A DNA stretch of 64,000 bases, taken from assembly GCA_002733865.1 (NCBI GenBank), contig NVXM01000037.1, positions 1 through 64,000 on the forward strand. The letters are read 5' to 3'. The DNA comes from Sphingopyxis sp. Its GTDB lineage: Bacteria > Pseudomonadota > Alphaproteobacteria > Sphingomonadales > Sphingomonadaceae. The notes beneath the pieces were generated by a model. It searched no databases, had not been told where the DNA came from, and was given only the letters and a program-made list of their open reading frames with translations. A program made the position numbers and the translations under genes. Shown here piece after piece: positions 42,890 through 51,571 of the stretch (position 1 is the first letter of the stretch; the number at the start of each line of letters is the position of its first letter).

Positions 42890-43774
42890 ATGGATGAAAA
42901 AGTAGACCAATCGCTGAACACACTTGAAATCTTAATCGGGCAACTACAATCGATGTGGCAAGGCATTGTCAGCCTGCTCCCCAGCCTGGTCATTGCCCTG
43001 CTATTTCTTATCGTCACGTGGATCATTGCCAGATTTGCCACAAATATCGCCGATCGGCTGACCTCGAAGATGGCCATGCGTCCGTCGCTCCGGGAACTGG
43101 TCGAAACGCTCGTTCGCATTGCCATCTGGACCGTCGGGCTGCTCGTGGCCTTGACCATTCTCTTGCCCGACTTGACACCAGGCAGCCTGATTGCAGGCCT
43201 CGGCGTCGGTACGGTCGCTATCGGCTTTGCCTTTCAGGATATTTTCGAAAATTTCCTCGCTGGCATCCTGATCATGATCCGCGAGAAGATGCGAATAGGC
43301 GATTATATCCGCTGCGATGGCATTGAGGGCAGAGTCGAACAAATCATGCTTCGCGAAACCCATATCCGGAAAATGTCCAACGAACTGACGATCGTTCCCA
43401 ATTCGATCCTGTTCAAAAATCCGGTCGAAATTTTGACCGACATGCAACAGAGGCGGCACGAAGTCGTGGTCGGCGTCTCCTACGACACGGATCTGGAAGA
43501 AGCGCGCGATGTTATCAGAACAGCACTGGAATCGTCCGACGCCACCGATGGCGAGAAGAAAATCGATATCTTCGCCTGTGAATTCAACTCCAGCTCCGTC
43601 GACTTCCGACTGCGCTGGTGGTCGGGTTCCGCGCAGCGCGACATGCACGAAAGCCGCGATGCGGTCATTCGTGCGGTCAAGCGCGGGCTGGATGAAGCGG
43701 GCATTGAAATCCCCTTCCCGTATGTCACGCATACGTTCAAGGAACCGGTTCCGATGGCGTCCCAAGGCGATTGA
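42890..43774 (+). CDS. MscS-family small-conductance mechanosensitive channel
   Basis: A 294-aa three-helix MscS channel: helices near residues 20-50 (LLPSLVIALLFLIVTWIIAR), 75-95 and the pore helix 100-125 (LIAGLGVGTVAIGFAFQDIF), then the cytoplasmic domain with IREKMRIGDYIRCDGIEGRVEQIMLRE broken over the beta fold and VPNSILFKNPVEI. It opens on membrane tension to release solutes after osmotic downshock. ATG 42890 has GGAG about 13 nt upstream; a longer upstream frame lacks a site. Unlike the channel at 38441 it has no BON domain. Confidence 0.92.
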   Translation: MDEKVDQSLNTLEILIGQLQSMWQGIVSLLPSLVIALLFLIVTWIIARFATNIADRLTSKMAMRPSLRELVETLVRIAIWTVGLLVALTILLPDLTPGSLIAGLGVGTVAIGFAFQDIFENFLAGILIMIREKMRIGDYIRCDGIEGRVEQIMLRETHIRKMSNELTIVPNSILFKNPVEILTDMQQRRHEVVVGVSYDTDLEEARDVIRTALESSDATDGEKKIDIFACEFNSSSVDFRLRWWSGSAQRDMHESRDAVIRAVKRGLDEAGIEIPFPYVTHTFKEPVPMASQGD

Positions 43775-43856
43775 TGTTATCCGTTGTCGTGCGCTGCGGC
43801 TGAGATAGAGAGCTATCCTGCCGAACGCTCCAGGCAGCGCGGTGGGGAGAAATCGG

Positions 43857-44471
43857 GTGACGAAGCCATGGTCGTTCCAGAATCGCGTCCAGTCCGTGAA
43901 TACGAAGCTGGAGAACGGCACGAACATCTGCCTGCGACGCGTTCGCCACTCGGATCAGGAATTGATCGAGAAAGGCATCAGCGAGATGTCGGACCAAAGC
44001 CGCTATTTGCGCTTCTTCTCCGGATCGAAAACAATGCCACCATCGGTGGTCGAGCGGTTGGCCAATGCCGATGGCACTTTTCATCTGGCCTGGGGCGTCG
44101 TCAATATGGACGAAGACGGTCATCCCGCGATTGCCGCGGCACATGTTTTTCGCGAGGCGGAAACCTCCGACCAGGGCGAGTTTGCTATCGCTGTTCTGGA
44201 TCAATATCACGGACAGGGCATCGCACGGATATTGATGACGGCGTTATTTCTCGACTGCTATTGTGAGGGGCTGCGGCAGTTACAGATCGAAATGCTCCGC
44301 GACAATAAAAAGGCCTATCGACTGATCCGGTCTATCGGCGGTACGCCCGGTGTCCTCGAAGGACCGGTCGCACAATATGATGTTGTGATTGAGGATGCTG
44401 TCTCTGCACTGCGAAACATGGACAAGCCGGTCGCCATTGCGGATGTCATCGCCGCTTTCACCGCGGTCTGA
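43857..44471 (+). CDS. GNAT-family N-acetyltransferase
   Basis: A 204-aa protein with a GNAT fold; the acetyl-CoA loop is in FAIAVLDQYHGQGIARILMT (Q-x-x-G-x-G). Upstream residues SRYLRFFSGSK are typical of the acetyltransferases related to Pat-type enzymes. GTG 43857 is chosen because GGGGAGA lies about 7 nt upstream; GTG 43842 is also open. It follows the MscS gene by 82 nt. Substrate unknown. Confidence 0.82.
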   Translation: MTKPWSFQNRVQSVNTKLENGTNICLRRVRHSDQELIEKGISEMSDQSRYLRFFSGSKTMPPSVVERLANADGTFHLAWGVVNMDEDGHPAIAAAHVFREAETSDQGEFAIAVLDQYHGQGIARILMTALFLDCYCEGLRQLQIEMLRDNKKAYRLIRSIGGTPGVLEGPVAQYDVVIEDAVSALRNMDKPVAIADVIAAFTAV

Positions 44472-44510
44472 AAGGCCGCACTCGCTCGATCAAAAAAAAT
44501 TCGCGGCGGG

Positions 44511-44535
44511 GGAACCAATAAATTCCCTTGGCGTT
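44511..44535 (+). promoter_or_regulatory. Orphan sigma-EcfG-type promoter, exact consensus
   Basis: GGAAC at 44511-44515, 16 nt, CGTT at 44532-44535, an exact match. It lies in the convergent gap between the GNAT gene and the DUF2254 gene, pointing at no plus-strand gene but at a long hairpin 57 nt further. Confidence 0.68.
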
Positions 44536-44541
44536 ATCCCC

Positions 44542-44648
44542 GTAGAATCTATGGGCGATGTTCCAAGTTCACCTTCGACCCAGAGGTTTGCGCCAGAAAA
44601 CGCGGTCCCGACGAGTAGTGTATATCGAGGACCGCGTTTTCTGGCCCA
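44542..44648 (+). ncRNA. Candidate general-stress small RNA with 17-bp 3' hairpin
   Basis: From the predicted start near 44542 the sequence runs about 50 nt (beginning C-rich, CCCCGTAG) into a perfect 17-bp stem: 44592-44608 with 44629-44645 over a 20-nt loop, containing AAAA/TTTT within the arms. The predicted transcript of about 105 nt has no convincing coding frame. The hairpin might alternatively end the GNAT and DUF2254 transcripts, which converge here. In Caulobacter a sigma-T-controlled small RNA (GsrN) exists; homology is not claimed. Confidence 0.5.
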
Positions 44649-44697
44649 TCAGGTCGGTTCAGCCTCCGCAAAACGGACTTTTTTCATCCTATTCCTG

Positions 44698-45996
44698 CTA
44701 TTCTTCGCAGCTATCGACAACCTTTTGCGACCGTGCTTTGAGGTCCGCGATATCAGGCTCGTGAACGAGAACCTCCTCTGCTCTCGCAAGCGCGTTGCGC
44801 GATGCTTCGGATGCGGTTGCAGAGAATAGCTCTGGCCAGGACTTGGCCAGCGCAAGCAGGCAGAGCTGAATACGCTGCTGCACCTCGACCATCGCCGCTC
44901 CGTCCCGGGCAATTTTTGTAAAAAAATCGGTAAACAGATCGCTGAGTTCTATCTCGGGACCGTGCACTCGCTCAAATTTCGGGTCTTCAGGCTCGGCGCT
45001 CGCTTGCGCAAGCGCCTCAAAACAACGCAGCCCGCTGTCCAGCACGGAAATTGCGGTCCCGGGGTCATTTACGGCAGGCGACAAAGCGCGGGACGCTATT
45101 TCGGACAGCACCACAAGGCCAAATCTGGGATCCTGATCGAAGCTGCGGTCATGCTCGATCAAAATGGCATCCCGAAACGGCTGCGGATCCACTTCTATTG
45201 CTTTCTGCCCCTTAATATAGAGCAAGGGACGCGCGGGATATACGAGCTTGCCGGGATGTATTGCGAGATACACGGTAACGCCATGTTCTTCGGCCGTTTC
45301 TTCCAGCGCCTCCAGATCAATCGATGTGACAACACCGCTCGAAATATCGCACTGCAGAGAGATTGCATCCTCCGGTATGTCGACCGGTGGCTGCGCGTTT
45401 AAAAAAGGATGCTGGCCGTGCCAACGCAGCGCTTTCGAGGTCGCTTTCTCGACTCGCTCGATCAGGTCATTCATCCGGCCGAACGTGGACAGCTGCTGAA
45501 TCCAGTTGATCAAGGTCCCGGTGATCAAAACAATGACGGCAATGGTTGCGAAGAACAGGATGATCCGGCCACGGTTGTCATAGAAGCCGGCCGACAAGCC
45601 TATAATGCCGACAATGCTGAACAGAAACGTGCCCAGAAAGGTCGACAGCGCATTTTGCGACCGGTCATCGGCAAGCATGAGAGCGATCGTCCGGGGCGTA
45701 GCGGTACTGGTAGCCGACCCATAGGCCGAGACCATGATGGAAACGGAAAAGGCAATGACCGCGAGCATGCTCGATGCCAGAATTTTCAATATGCCGCCAA
45801 CCGAACCGCTCGCCAACTCAAGGTCCGATTTATAGGGAACCAGCGGACCAATCCATTCGGCAGCAGTCGCGGCGAAGATCGCAGCCAGACTGAACAACAT
45901 CGCCCGAAACCAGATTTTTTCCGGCAATCGCGAAATATATTTCCGCACTTCCAGTATCAAGCGCGTCCCTTCACCAGCCTTGCGAATACGCGTCAT
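44698..45996 (-). CDS. DUF2254 membrane protein
   Basis: A 432-aa protein with about four membrane helices in the first 180 residues (FRAMLFSLAAIFAATAAEWI; ILASSMLAVIAFSVSIMVSA; TFLGTFLFSIVGIIGLSAGF; IILFFATIAVIVLITGTLI) and a large cytoplasmic C-terminal domain with LSEIASRALSPAVNDPGTA, the DUF2254 signature. Function unknown. It is the outer gene of the stress island; I see no GGAAC-type promoter in front of it. Confidence 0.85.
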   Translation of the reverse strand: MTRIRKAGEGTRLILEVRKYISRLPEKIWFRAMLFSLAAIFAATAAEWIGPLVPYKSDLELASGSVGGILKILASSMLAVIAFSVSIMVSAYGSATSTATPRTIALMLADDRSQNALSTFLGTFLFSIVGIIGLSAGFYDNRGRIILFFATIAVIVLITGTLINWIQQLSTFGRMNDLIERVEKATSKALRWHGQHPFLNAQPPVDIPEDAISLQCDISSGVVTSIDLEALEETAEEHGVTVYLAIHPGKLVYPARPLLYIKGQKAIEVDPQPFRDAILIEHDRSFDQDPRFGLVVLSEIASRALSPAVNDPGTAISVLDSGLRCFEALAQASAEPEDPKFERVHGPEIELSDLFTDFFTKIARDGAAMVEVQQRIQLCLLALAKSWPELFSATASEASRNALARAEEVLVHEPDIADLKARSQKVVDSCEE

Positions 45997-46171
45997 TCCA
46001 TCACCCGATCGATCCAGTGCTTTGTCTGAAGCTTGTTTTTGGTCCTCAACATATGGTGCTGATAGCGCCTTTTAATTGCGCCGACCAGCGCGGTTTTCTG
46101 CCTTCGACGGATAGAAAGCAGATCAGCAATGGCGCGCTAGCAAAACCAGCAATTGGTCTGTTGTTCGATCG

Positions 46172-46753
46172 TCATGATCGCGCCTTCCAGCAGCCGGCGA
46201 GATGCTCGTCGGTCATGCCGATGGCCTGCATATAGGCGTATATGATGGTGCTGCCGACAAAACTCATGCCGCGTTTCTTGAGGCTTCTGGAAATCGCATC
46301 GCTCACCGAAGAGCTAGTCGCCATATCGGCGAACCGCTGCGGCCGATTGACCGGCGGATCGCCGTCTAGATGACCCCACAACCACGCGTCGAAGCTGCCA
46401 GACTCCCTTTGTATCTCCAGAAATACGCGGGCATTTTTGCGCACGGAGTAAATTTTGAGGCGGTTGCGAATGATCGCCGGCTCGCTACGCAAATCTTCGA
46501 GTTCTGCATCCTCCATCTGCGCGCAGCGCGCTATGTCGAACCCGTGAAAGGCGCTTCGATAGCCCTCCCGCTTGCGCAAGACGGTTTCCCAACTCAAACC
46601 GGCCTGAGCACCTTCAAGAATCAGATTTTCGAACAGCAACCGGTCATCATGCACCGGCACGCCCCATTCCCGGTCGTGATATTCCCCGTAAAATTCTTTG
46701 CCTGTCTGTCCGCCGAAGCAGCGATGCTTTCCGTCGGTTCCAACCACTGTCAT
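46172..46753 (-). CDS. tag: DNA-3-methyladenine glycosylase I
   Basis: A 193-aa base-excision repair enzyme that removes 3-methyladenine from alkylated DNA. The zinc ligands of the family are present: Cys12 (HRCFGG), His26 (YHDREWGVP) and, at the C-terminus, His184 and Cys188 (DEHLAGCW). The catalytic Glu lies in LFENLILEGAQAGLSWETVL, and SFVGSTIIYAYMQAIGMTDE is typical. It ends an apparent operon with the ICMT-like gene, 37 nt apart. Confidence 0.95.
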   Translation of the reverse strand: MTVVGTDGKHRCFGGQTGKEFYGEYHDREWGVPVHDDRLLFENLILEGAQAGLSWETVLRKREGYRSAFHGFDIARCAQMEDAELEDLRSEPAIIRNRLKIYSVRKNARVFLEIQRESGSFDAWLWGHLDGDPPVNRPQRFADMATSSSVSDAISRSLKKRGMSFVGSTIIYAYMQAIGMTDEHLAGCWKARS

Positions 46754-46790
46754 ATGGATCAGTTAGCCGGTCTGTTCGGTTCCGACAATT

Positions 46791-48116
46791 TTATTCAGCC
46801 GGCTGAACATCCGGTTCGCGGTCTCGCTCAGCGGGCCACCAGCCGATCCGGCGCTTGGCCCAGTTGAGCGCCCTGGGAATTGGCGCATTGCGATCCATCC
46901 ATTCCGCATATTCCTTGTAGGCGGGATCGTTCAGCAAATGCTTCTCCTCGGTCTTCGCACGCCAGTAATAGACGCCGCTGACCACGGCCATAAGCGCCGT
47001 ATTGCGAACGCTGTCGGCAAAGCTGTCAGACGTGACCAGAAACGGCATGCTGACCAGCCACCAATAGATATTTTTTGCAACATAAGCCGGGTGTTTGGTC
47101 CAGCTGTAGGGACCGTGAGTCAATATGCCGCGATGGGTCAAGTTGGAAAAGCGCAGGCCAAAGGCAACGGTTGCCCAGGCATAGACGCCGGTGAGGAAAA
47201 CCAAAATTGCACCCCACACCGCAAGGATTGTTTCCCGGCCCTGCAGCCAATAAGTCCAGTCGGCCGTATTCACATGATAGTTCAGCGGACCGTTATCACC
47301 CATGAGGATGAAAGGCGGATAGCACATCAGCGCAGCAACCCATCCCGCGAGATAGGGATTGGCGGTGCGGATATGTGAATCGAGCGGTTTCATGGTCAGC
47401 AGATATCCGACCGTTGCAAACTGGACATCGACCACGAACATCGCAACAATCAGCCAGCGCGCGAGCGCCACTGGATCACCGATTATTTCATCAAGATCCA
47501 CCCGGATCAAGTCGCCGAAACCGCCGGGTACGATCGAGATCATGAACGCCAGGAAGAAGCCCTTCACCGCCCATGCGCGCAAATGGTGGTACACCTGCTC
47601 GCGGTCGGATTCGCTCTTGCCGCCGGTCAACAGTTGGCCAAAATGCCAGGCTCCGTCTCGCGGTTCGATGGCAAAACGGTCCATGAACAGCACATAAGGA
47701 ATGGACAGCAGAAACAGCCAGGGCGCAGCGGTTTCCATCATTTGCATCGCGAATTGATACTGCCCCGTCCAATACCAGCGAGCGATACAATAGATCGTTC
47801 CGATCAGCCCCCAGGTTGCCCAGAGACCAGCCAGTTTCGCCAGACTGATATCGAACGTGTCTTTAAGCTTGTTCGGGTTGCTCCAGTCGATACCCGTCGA
47901 AGGGCGCAAATGGACCTTGTCCTTCAAAAGCGACCACAACACCATCGGTAGCCCGCAGGCGAAACAGGCCGCAAGCGCCGAATAGGGGCCATCCATGCCA
48001 TATTGGCGGGCTATCAGAACCCAGCAGGTCAGTCCAATCAGACCAGCAACCCCCACACCATGGGAAACCGCCGAAGTGGGCCGCGGGTCATGCGTGCTCA
48101 ATTTTCGTTCAAACAT
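46791..48116 (-). CDS. ICMT/PEMT-like membrane methyltransferase family protein
   Basis: A 441-aa polytopic membrane protein with about ten hydrophobic stretches. The C-terminal 170 residues match the isoprenylcysteine carboxyl methyltransferase / phospholipid methyltransferase family: FSNLTHRGILTHGPYSWTKHPAY and YWRAKTEEKHLLNDPAYKEY (the RxxxEE cofactor motif appears as RAKTEE). It would use S-adenosylmethionine on a lipid-like substrate, unknown here. The N-terminal half is an additional membrane region, longer than usual. It precedes tag on the same strand. Confidence 0.75.
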   Translation of the reverse strand: MFERKLSTHDPRPTSAVSHGVGVAGLIGLTCWVLIARQYGMDGPYSALAACFACGLPMVLWSLLKDKVHLRPSTGIDWSNPNKLKDTFDISLAKLAGLWATWGLIGTIYCIARWYWTGQYQFAMQMMETAAPWLFLLSIPYVLFMDRFAIEPRDGAWHFGQLLTGGKSESDREQVYHHLRAWAVKGFFLAFMISIVPGGFGDLIRVDLDEIIGDPVALARWLIVAMFVVDVQFATVGYLLTMKPLDSHIRTANPYLAGWVAALMCYPPFILMGDNGPLNYHVNTADWTYWLQGRETILAVWGAILVFLTGVYAWATVAFGLRFSNLTHRGILTHGPYSWTKHPAYVAKNIYWWLVSMPFLVTSDSFADSVRNTALMAVVSGVYYWRAKTEEKHLLNDPAYKEYAEWMDRNAPIPRALNWAKRRIGWWPAERDREPDVQPAE

Positions 48117-48268
48117 GCGGCTGCTTTAACCACTAATGGTAAGCAAGCGGTGAACGGAGCGAATCTATATAAAAATCCTCGGATTCGCCTAGGAAATTCG
48201 GCCGCGCTACTCTATATCAGGAGACATAGGTGGCGGGGATCAATTTGATGATAAAACACGGGAATCTT

Positions 48269-49435
48269 ATGAGAAATATCGGACTTTCGCTCTCAATTGC
48301 GATCTTCGTGGTCGCTTGCTCCAATGGCGACGATGCGCGGGCGACGGGCAGCACGTCAGAAGTGACGCAAGCGACGAACGACATTTCCCCGGTCGATCGC
48401 AAACCTTTTGAATCCACCGAAATAGCCAGTTTTGATGAACCGTGGGCCATGACCTTCCTGCCCGATGGGCGCATGCTGGTCAGCGAACAAGCGGGCCAGC
48501 TGCAGCTGGTTAACGCCAAGGGCCAGAAAACCGAAGTCAGCGGCGTGCCGGAAGTGGATTATGGCGGTCAGGGCGGCTTCGGCGATGTCGTGCTCGCACC
48601 CGATTTTGCGACCAGCAATATGGTCTATCTGAGCTGGGTGGAAGCTGGCGATAAAGACACGCGCGGGGCCGTGGTTGGACGCGCCAGGCTTGATCTTGAT
48701 GGCGAAAAACCGGCCCTGAAGAATCTCGAAACCATCTGGACGCAAAAGCCGAAAGTCACCGGCAGAGGGCATTTCTCTCACCGGATCGCCTTTTCACCCG
48801 ATGGTGAATATCTTTTCATTGGCTCGGGCGAGCGGCAGAAATTTGACCCGGCCCAGGATATGTCTGCCAATCTTGGCAAAATCGTAAGGCTCTATCCGGA
48901 CGGCACCGTTCCCAAGGACAATCCGTTTGTCGACAAGGACGGCGCGCTTCCCGAGATTTGGTCGCTGGGCCACCGCAATATATTGGGCATCGCGTTCGAC
49001 AGCGAAGGCCGTTTGTGGAATCAGGAAATGGGTCCAAAAGCCGGCGACGAGCTGAACCTGGTCCAGCGCGGCGCCAATTATGGCTACCCCTTCGTCTCGG
49101 AAGGCGATCATTATGATGGCAAGAAAATACCCAATCATGATACCCGGCCGGAGTTTGAAGCACCGAAAGTGGCATGGGTTCCAACCATCGCGCCCAGCGG
49201 CCTGATCTTCTATTCCGGCGATCTCTTCCCGGCATGGAAAGGTAGTGCCTTCATCGGTGGCCTTGCCAGCCAGGCGCTCATCCGGGTCAGCTTCGATGGC
49301 GATACCGCCAAAGAAGCGGAACGCTTCCTGATGGGTCAACGGATCCGTGAAGTGGAACAGGGTCCGGACGGCGCAATCTACGTTCTGGAAGACGGCGAAG
49401 GCGGCCGGTTGCTCAAGCTGACGCCGGCCAAATAG
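48269..49435 (+). CDS. PQQ-dependent sugar dehydrogenase-type lipoprotein
   Basis: A 388-aa protein with lipoprotein signal (SIAIFVVAC, acylated Cys17) and a six-bladed propeller of the glucose/sorbosone dehydrogenase (Asd) family. Landmarks are WAMTFLPDGRMLVSEQAGQL, GRGHFSHRIAFSPDGEYLF with the catalytic His, and SLGHRNILGIAFDSEGRLWN with NQEMGPKAGDELN. It probably oxidises an aldose with PQQ in the periplasm. ATG 48269 is preceded by GGGAA; the ATG at 48248 is an alternative. It stands alone, convergent with DUF1499. Confidence 0.88.
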   Translation: MRNIGLSLSIAIFVVACSNGDDARATGSTSEVTQATNDISPVDRKPFESTEIASFDEPWAMTFLPDGRMLVSEQAGQLQLVNAKGQKTEVSGVPEVDYGGQGGFGDVVLAPDFATSNMVYLSWVEAGDKDTRGAVVGRARLDLDGEKPALKNLETIWTQKPKVTGRGHFSHRIAFSPDGEYLFIGSGERQKFDPAQDMSANLGKIVRLYPDGTVPKDNPFVDKDGALPEIWSLGHRNILGIAFDSEGRLWNQEMGPKAGDELNLVQRGANYGYPFVSEGDHYDGKKIPNHDTRPEFEAPKVAWVPTIAPSGLIFYSGDLFPAWKGSAFIGGLASQALIRVSFDGDTAKEAERFLMGQRIREVEQGPDGAIYVLEDGEGGRLLKLTPAK

Positions 49436-49453
49436 ACCGGCATCAGCCAACAG

Positions 49454-50326
49454 TCATTGCGAAGCAGTGGTCGTCGTTCCCGACAGGTCACTGAGGAAAC
49501 GGCGCACGCGCTTTGCGTTGGCACCAAGATCATGCACGCCGACTCGGCTCACCGAGCGCATGTCGATTATGCTGGCCGCACCATTTTCAGCCGAACGCGC
49601 ACGGATGACAACATCGTCCTTGAAGCGGAACAGCGAGATTGTAGCGGTTGCTTCCAGCTTGCCCGCTGCCTTGTCGACGCTGACAATTTTCCAGCCACGG
49701 TCCTCTGCCAGCCTTTTGGCTTTTTCGATCACCACCGCCACCGGTTGGTCGATACGGACAGACCTGATATCCGGATAGGCATCCTGATGAACCGTGGCCC
49801 AGCGCTGGCGAGGATTCATGCCGCGCATGCTGTCGTCATCGGCCCCCGGAATATTGTCCCAATTGTCGTCGCGCAGCGAGAGAGCTGTAAACTGGGGCGG
49901 GTCGGCGAGATCGGTCGTGATGTCATGAATGGCCGGAAGGGTCACGATGGCGACGCCATAGGGAACCATGAAAGCGAAAAAGCCAAGCGTCCCCAAAAGA
50001 CCCAGCCCCATCAAAGGCCATCGTGTCTTGCGCCCTTTGCGCCGGTTCAGGGCGATAAATATAATCGCCAGCACCAGCGTGATCAAAGCCGTCAGCAGGA
50101 TCCAGGGCATCGCCGCCAGACCGGCTTGCCAGCCCCACAGGCCCAGACCGCTACCGGCAGCCGCGATGAAGAACGCCAGCGGCGCGCCGACGCCGAGCAC
50201 TGCAATCAGCCAACCCTTGGGATCTCGCCGCAGTGATGCCGCGCGGCCCCGCTTTGCGGGATCGGCTGTGGATGTTTTGCCGCCCGTCGATGGTTCGGTC
50301 GCCCGATTCTGTTCCGTCACACGCAA
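49454..50326 (-). CDS. DUF1499 membrane protein
   Basis: A 290-aa protein: a charged N-terminus, three membrane helices (LIAVLGVGAPLAFFIAAAG; AMPWILLTALITLVLAIIFI; LMGLGLLGTLGFFAFMVPY), and a C-terminal DUF1499 domain (residues about 150-280: YPDIRSVRIDQPVAVVIEKA, FKDDVVIRARSAENGAASII, RSVSRVGVHDLGANAKRVRR). Function unknown. It is divergent from the GNAT gene at 50451. Confidence 0.85.
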   Translation of the reverse strand: MRVTEQNRATEPSTGGKTSTADPAKRGRAASLRRDPKGWLIAVLGVGAPLAFFIAAAGSGLGLWGWQAGLAAMPWILLTALITLVLAIIFIALNRRKGRKTRWPLMGLGLLGTLGFFAFMVPYGVAIVTLPAIHDITTDLADPPQFTALSLRDDNWDNIPGADDDSMRGMNPRQRWATVHQDAYPDIRSVRIDQPVAVVIEKAKRLAEDRGWKIVSVDKAAGKLEATATISLFRFKDDVVIRARSAENGAASIIDMRSVSRVGVHDLGANAKRVRRFLSDLSGTTTTASQ

Positions 50327-50450
50327 AACTCCCTTAAAAGATCAATCTTTTAGCTGGTGCTTGGCAATCATGCAATTGCAACCTATGCGTCTCGACTTTT
50401 GCACTAAAGCGGAGTAGCGCGCGCTTTTCCAGCCATGTGAGACCAATGAC

Positions 50451-50963
50451 TTGACCACCATCATACCCCTCGCCGAAATCGATCCGCAACTTGTCGACGC
50501 CCTGCTTGACTCGGCCTTTGGCGAAGACCGTCACGATCGCACGGCCTACAAGGTGCGCGAGGGCATGGATATGCTCGAAGGCCTGTCGTTGGCCGCGGTG
50601 GATCAGGACAAGCAAGAATTGCTTGGATCGATCCAGTGCTGGCCCATCGCCCTGACCGATGAACAGGGCAAGATGCACCCGATGATCATGGTCGGTCCGG
50701 TCGCGGTCTACCCCGATTTTCAGCGCGAGGGCATCGGCCGTGCGATGATGGCCGCCCTGCTCAAGGAAATTCAACCGGACGCCCCGCTGCCTTTGGTGCT
50801 GATCGGCGATCCCGAATATTATGAGAGATTCTTCGATTTCACCGCAGAGGGCACCAGCGGCTGGACCTTGCCGGGCCCCTGGGACCCATCCCGGCTGCTG
50901 GTCCGGTCCGGCAAGAATATTCCTTTGCCCAAAACCGGCACGCTCGGCCCCTGGAAGCGATAG
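50451..50963 (+). CDS. GNAT-family N-acetyltransferase (YhbS-like)
   Basis: A 170-aa protein with the GNAT acetyl-CoA loop in VYPDFQREGIGRAMMAALLK and the YhbS-type end (LVLIGDPEYYERFFDF). Start is TTG 50451; two ATGs just upstream run into stop codons in their frame. The binding site is weak. Substrate unknown. DUF1285, Nudix and cca follow on the same strand. Confidence 0.83.
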   Translation: MTTIIPLAEIDPQLVDALLDSAFGEDRHDRTAYKVREGMDMLEGLSLAAVDQDKQELLGSIQCWPIALTDEQGKMHPMIMVGPVAVYPDFQREGIGRAMMAALLKEIQPDAPLPLVLIGDPEYYERFFDFTAEGTSGWTLPGPWDPSRLLVRSGKNIPLPKTGTLGPWKR

Positions 50964-51010
50964 CGAGTCTAAAGCTTTACAGAAATGGCGCCGGGCAATA
51001 GTCCGTTGGG

Positions 51011-51571
51011 ATGCCCTATACACCACCTCCCGAACTGGCCTCTCTTTCGATCGCGGAAATCGCCGAACTGGCCGAGGCACAGAAATTGCCTCCGGTCGAT
51101 CAATGGGATCCGCAGGACACGGGCGACAGCGAAATGCGAATCGCTGCGGATGGCACCTGGTACCATCAGGGCGATCCGATCCAGCGGCCGGCAATGGTTC
51201 GCGCGTTTTCGAGCATCCTGCGGCGGGAGCAGGACGGTAGCTACGCATTGGTGACGCCCTATCAAAAGCTCAGCATCCTTATCGACGACGCCCCCTTTGT
51301 GGCGGTGGAACTGGAAAGTGAGGGTAAAGGCGCAGAGCGGACGCTGGCATTCCGGCTTAACACCGATCATCTGGTGGTCGCCGATGCCGATCATCCGCTC
51401 AGATTTGGAGCAGACAAGCCACAGCCCTATCTGACAGTCCGCCGCGGTCTCGAAGCGGTGCTGGCGCGTCCGGTCTATTATCAGCTAGCGGAACTGGCGC
51501 TGGAAGAAGATGCCGATCCGATCGGCATCTGGTCGGCAGGCACGATTTTCCCGATGGTGGTCGATTCATGA
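51011..51571 (+). CDS. DUF1285-domain protein
   Basis: A 186-aa protein of the DUF1285 family, with W-D-P and WYHQGDPIQRPAMVRAFSSI, LVTPYQKLSILIDDAPFVAV and YLTVRRGLEAVLARPVYYQL, the conserved body of the family. Structural members have an OB-like and a small alpha/beta part; function is unknown. It overlaps the Nudix gene by 4 nt (51568-51571), which in turn overlaps cca, an arrangement seen in many alphaproteobacteria. Confidence 0.88.
   Translation: MPYTPPPELASLSIAEIAELAEAQKLPPVDQWDPQDTGDSEMRIAADGTWYHQGDPIQRPAMVRAFSSILRREQDGSYALVTPYQKLSILIDDAPFVAVELESEGKGAERTLAFRLNTDHLVVADADHPLRFGADKPQPYLTVRRGLEAVLARPVYYQLAELALEEDADPIGIWSAGTIFPMVVDS

Noticed and set aside
44389..44829. Open frame of 146 codons on the plus strand after the GNAT gene
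   Set aside because: It overlaps the ends of the GNAT and DUF2254 genes and runs through the 17-bp hairpin; no family similarity. A peptide from the ATG at 44551 cannot be fully excluded.
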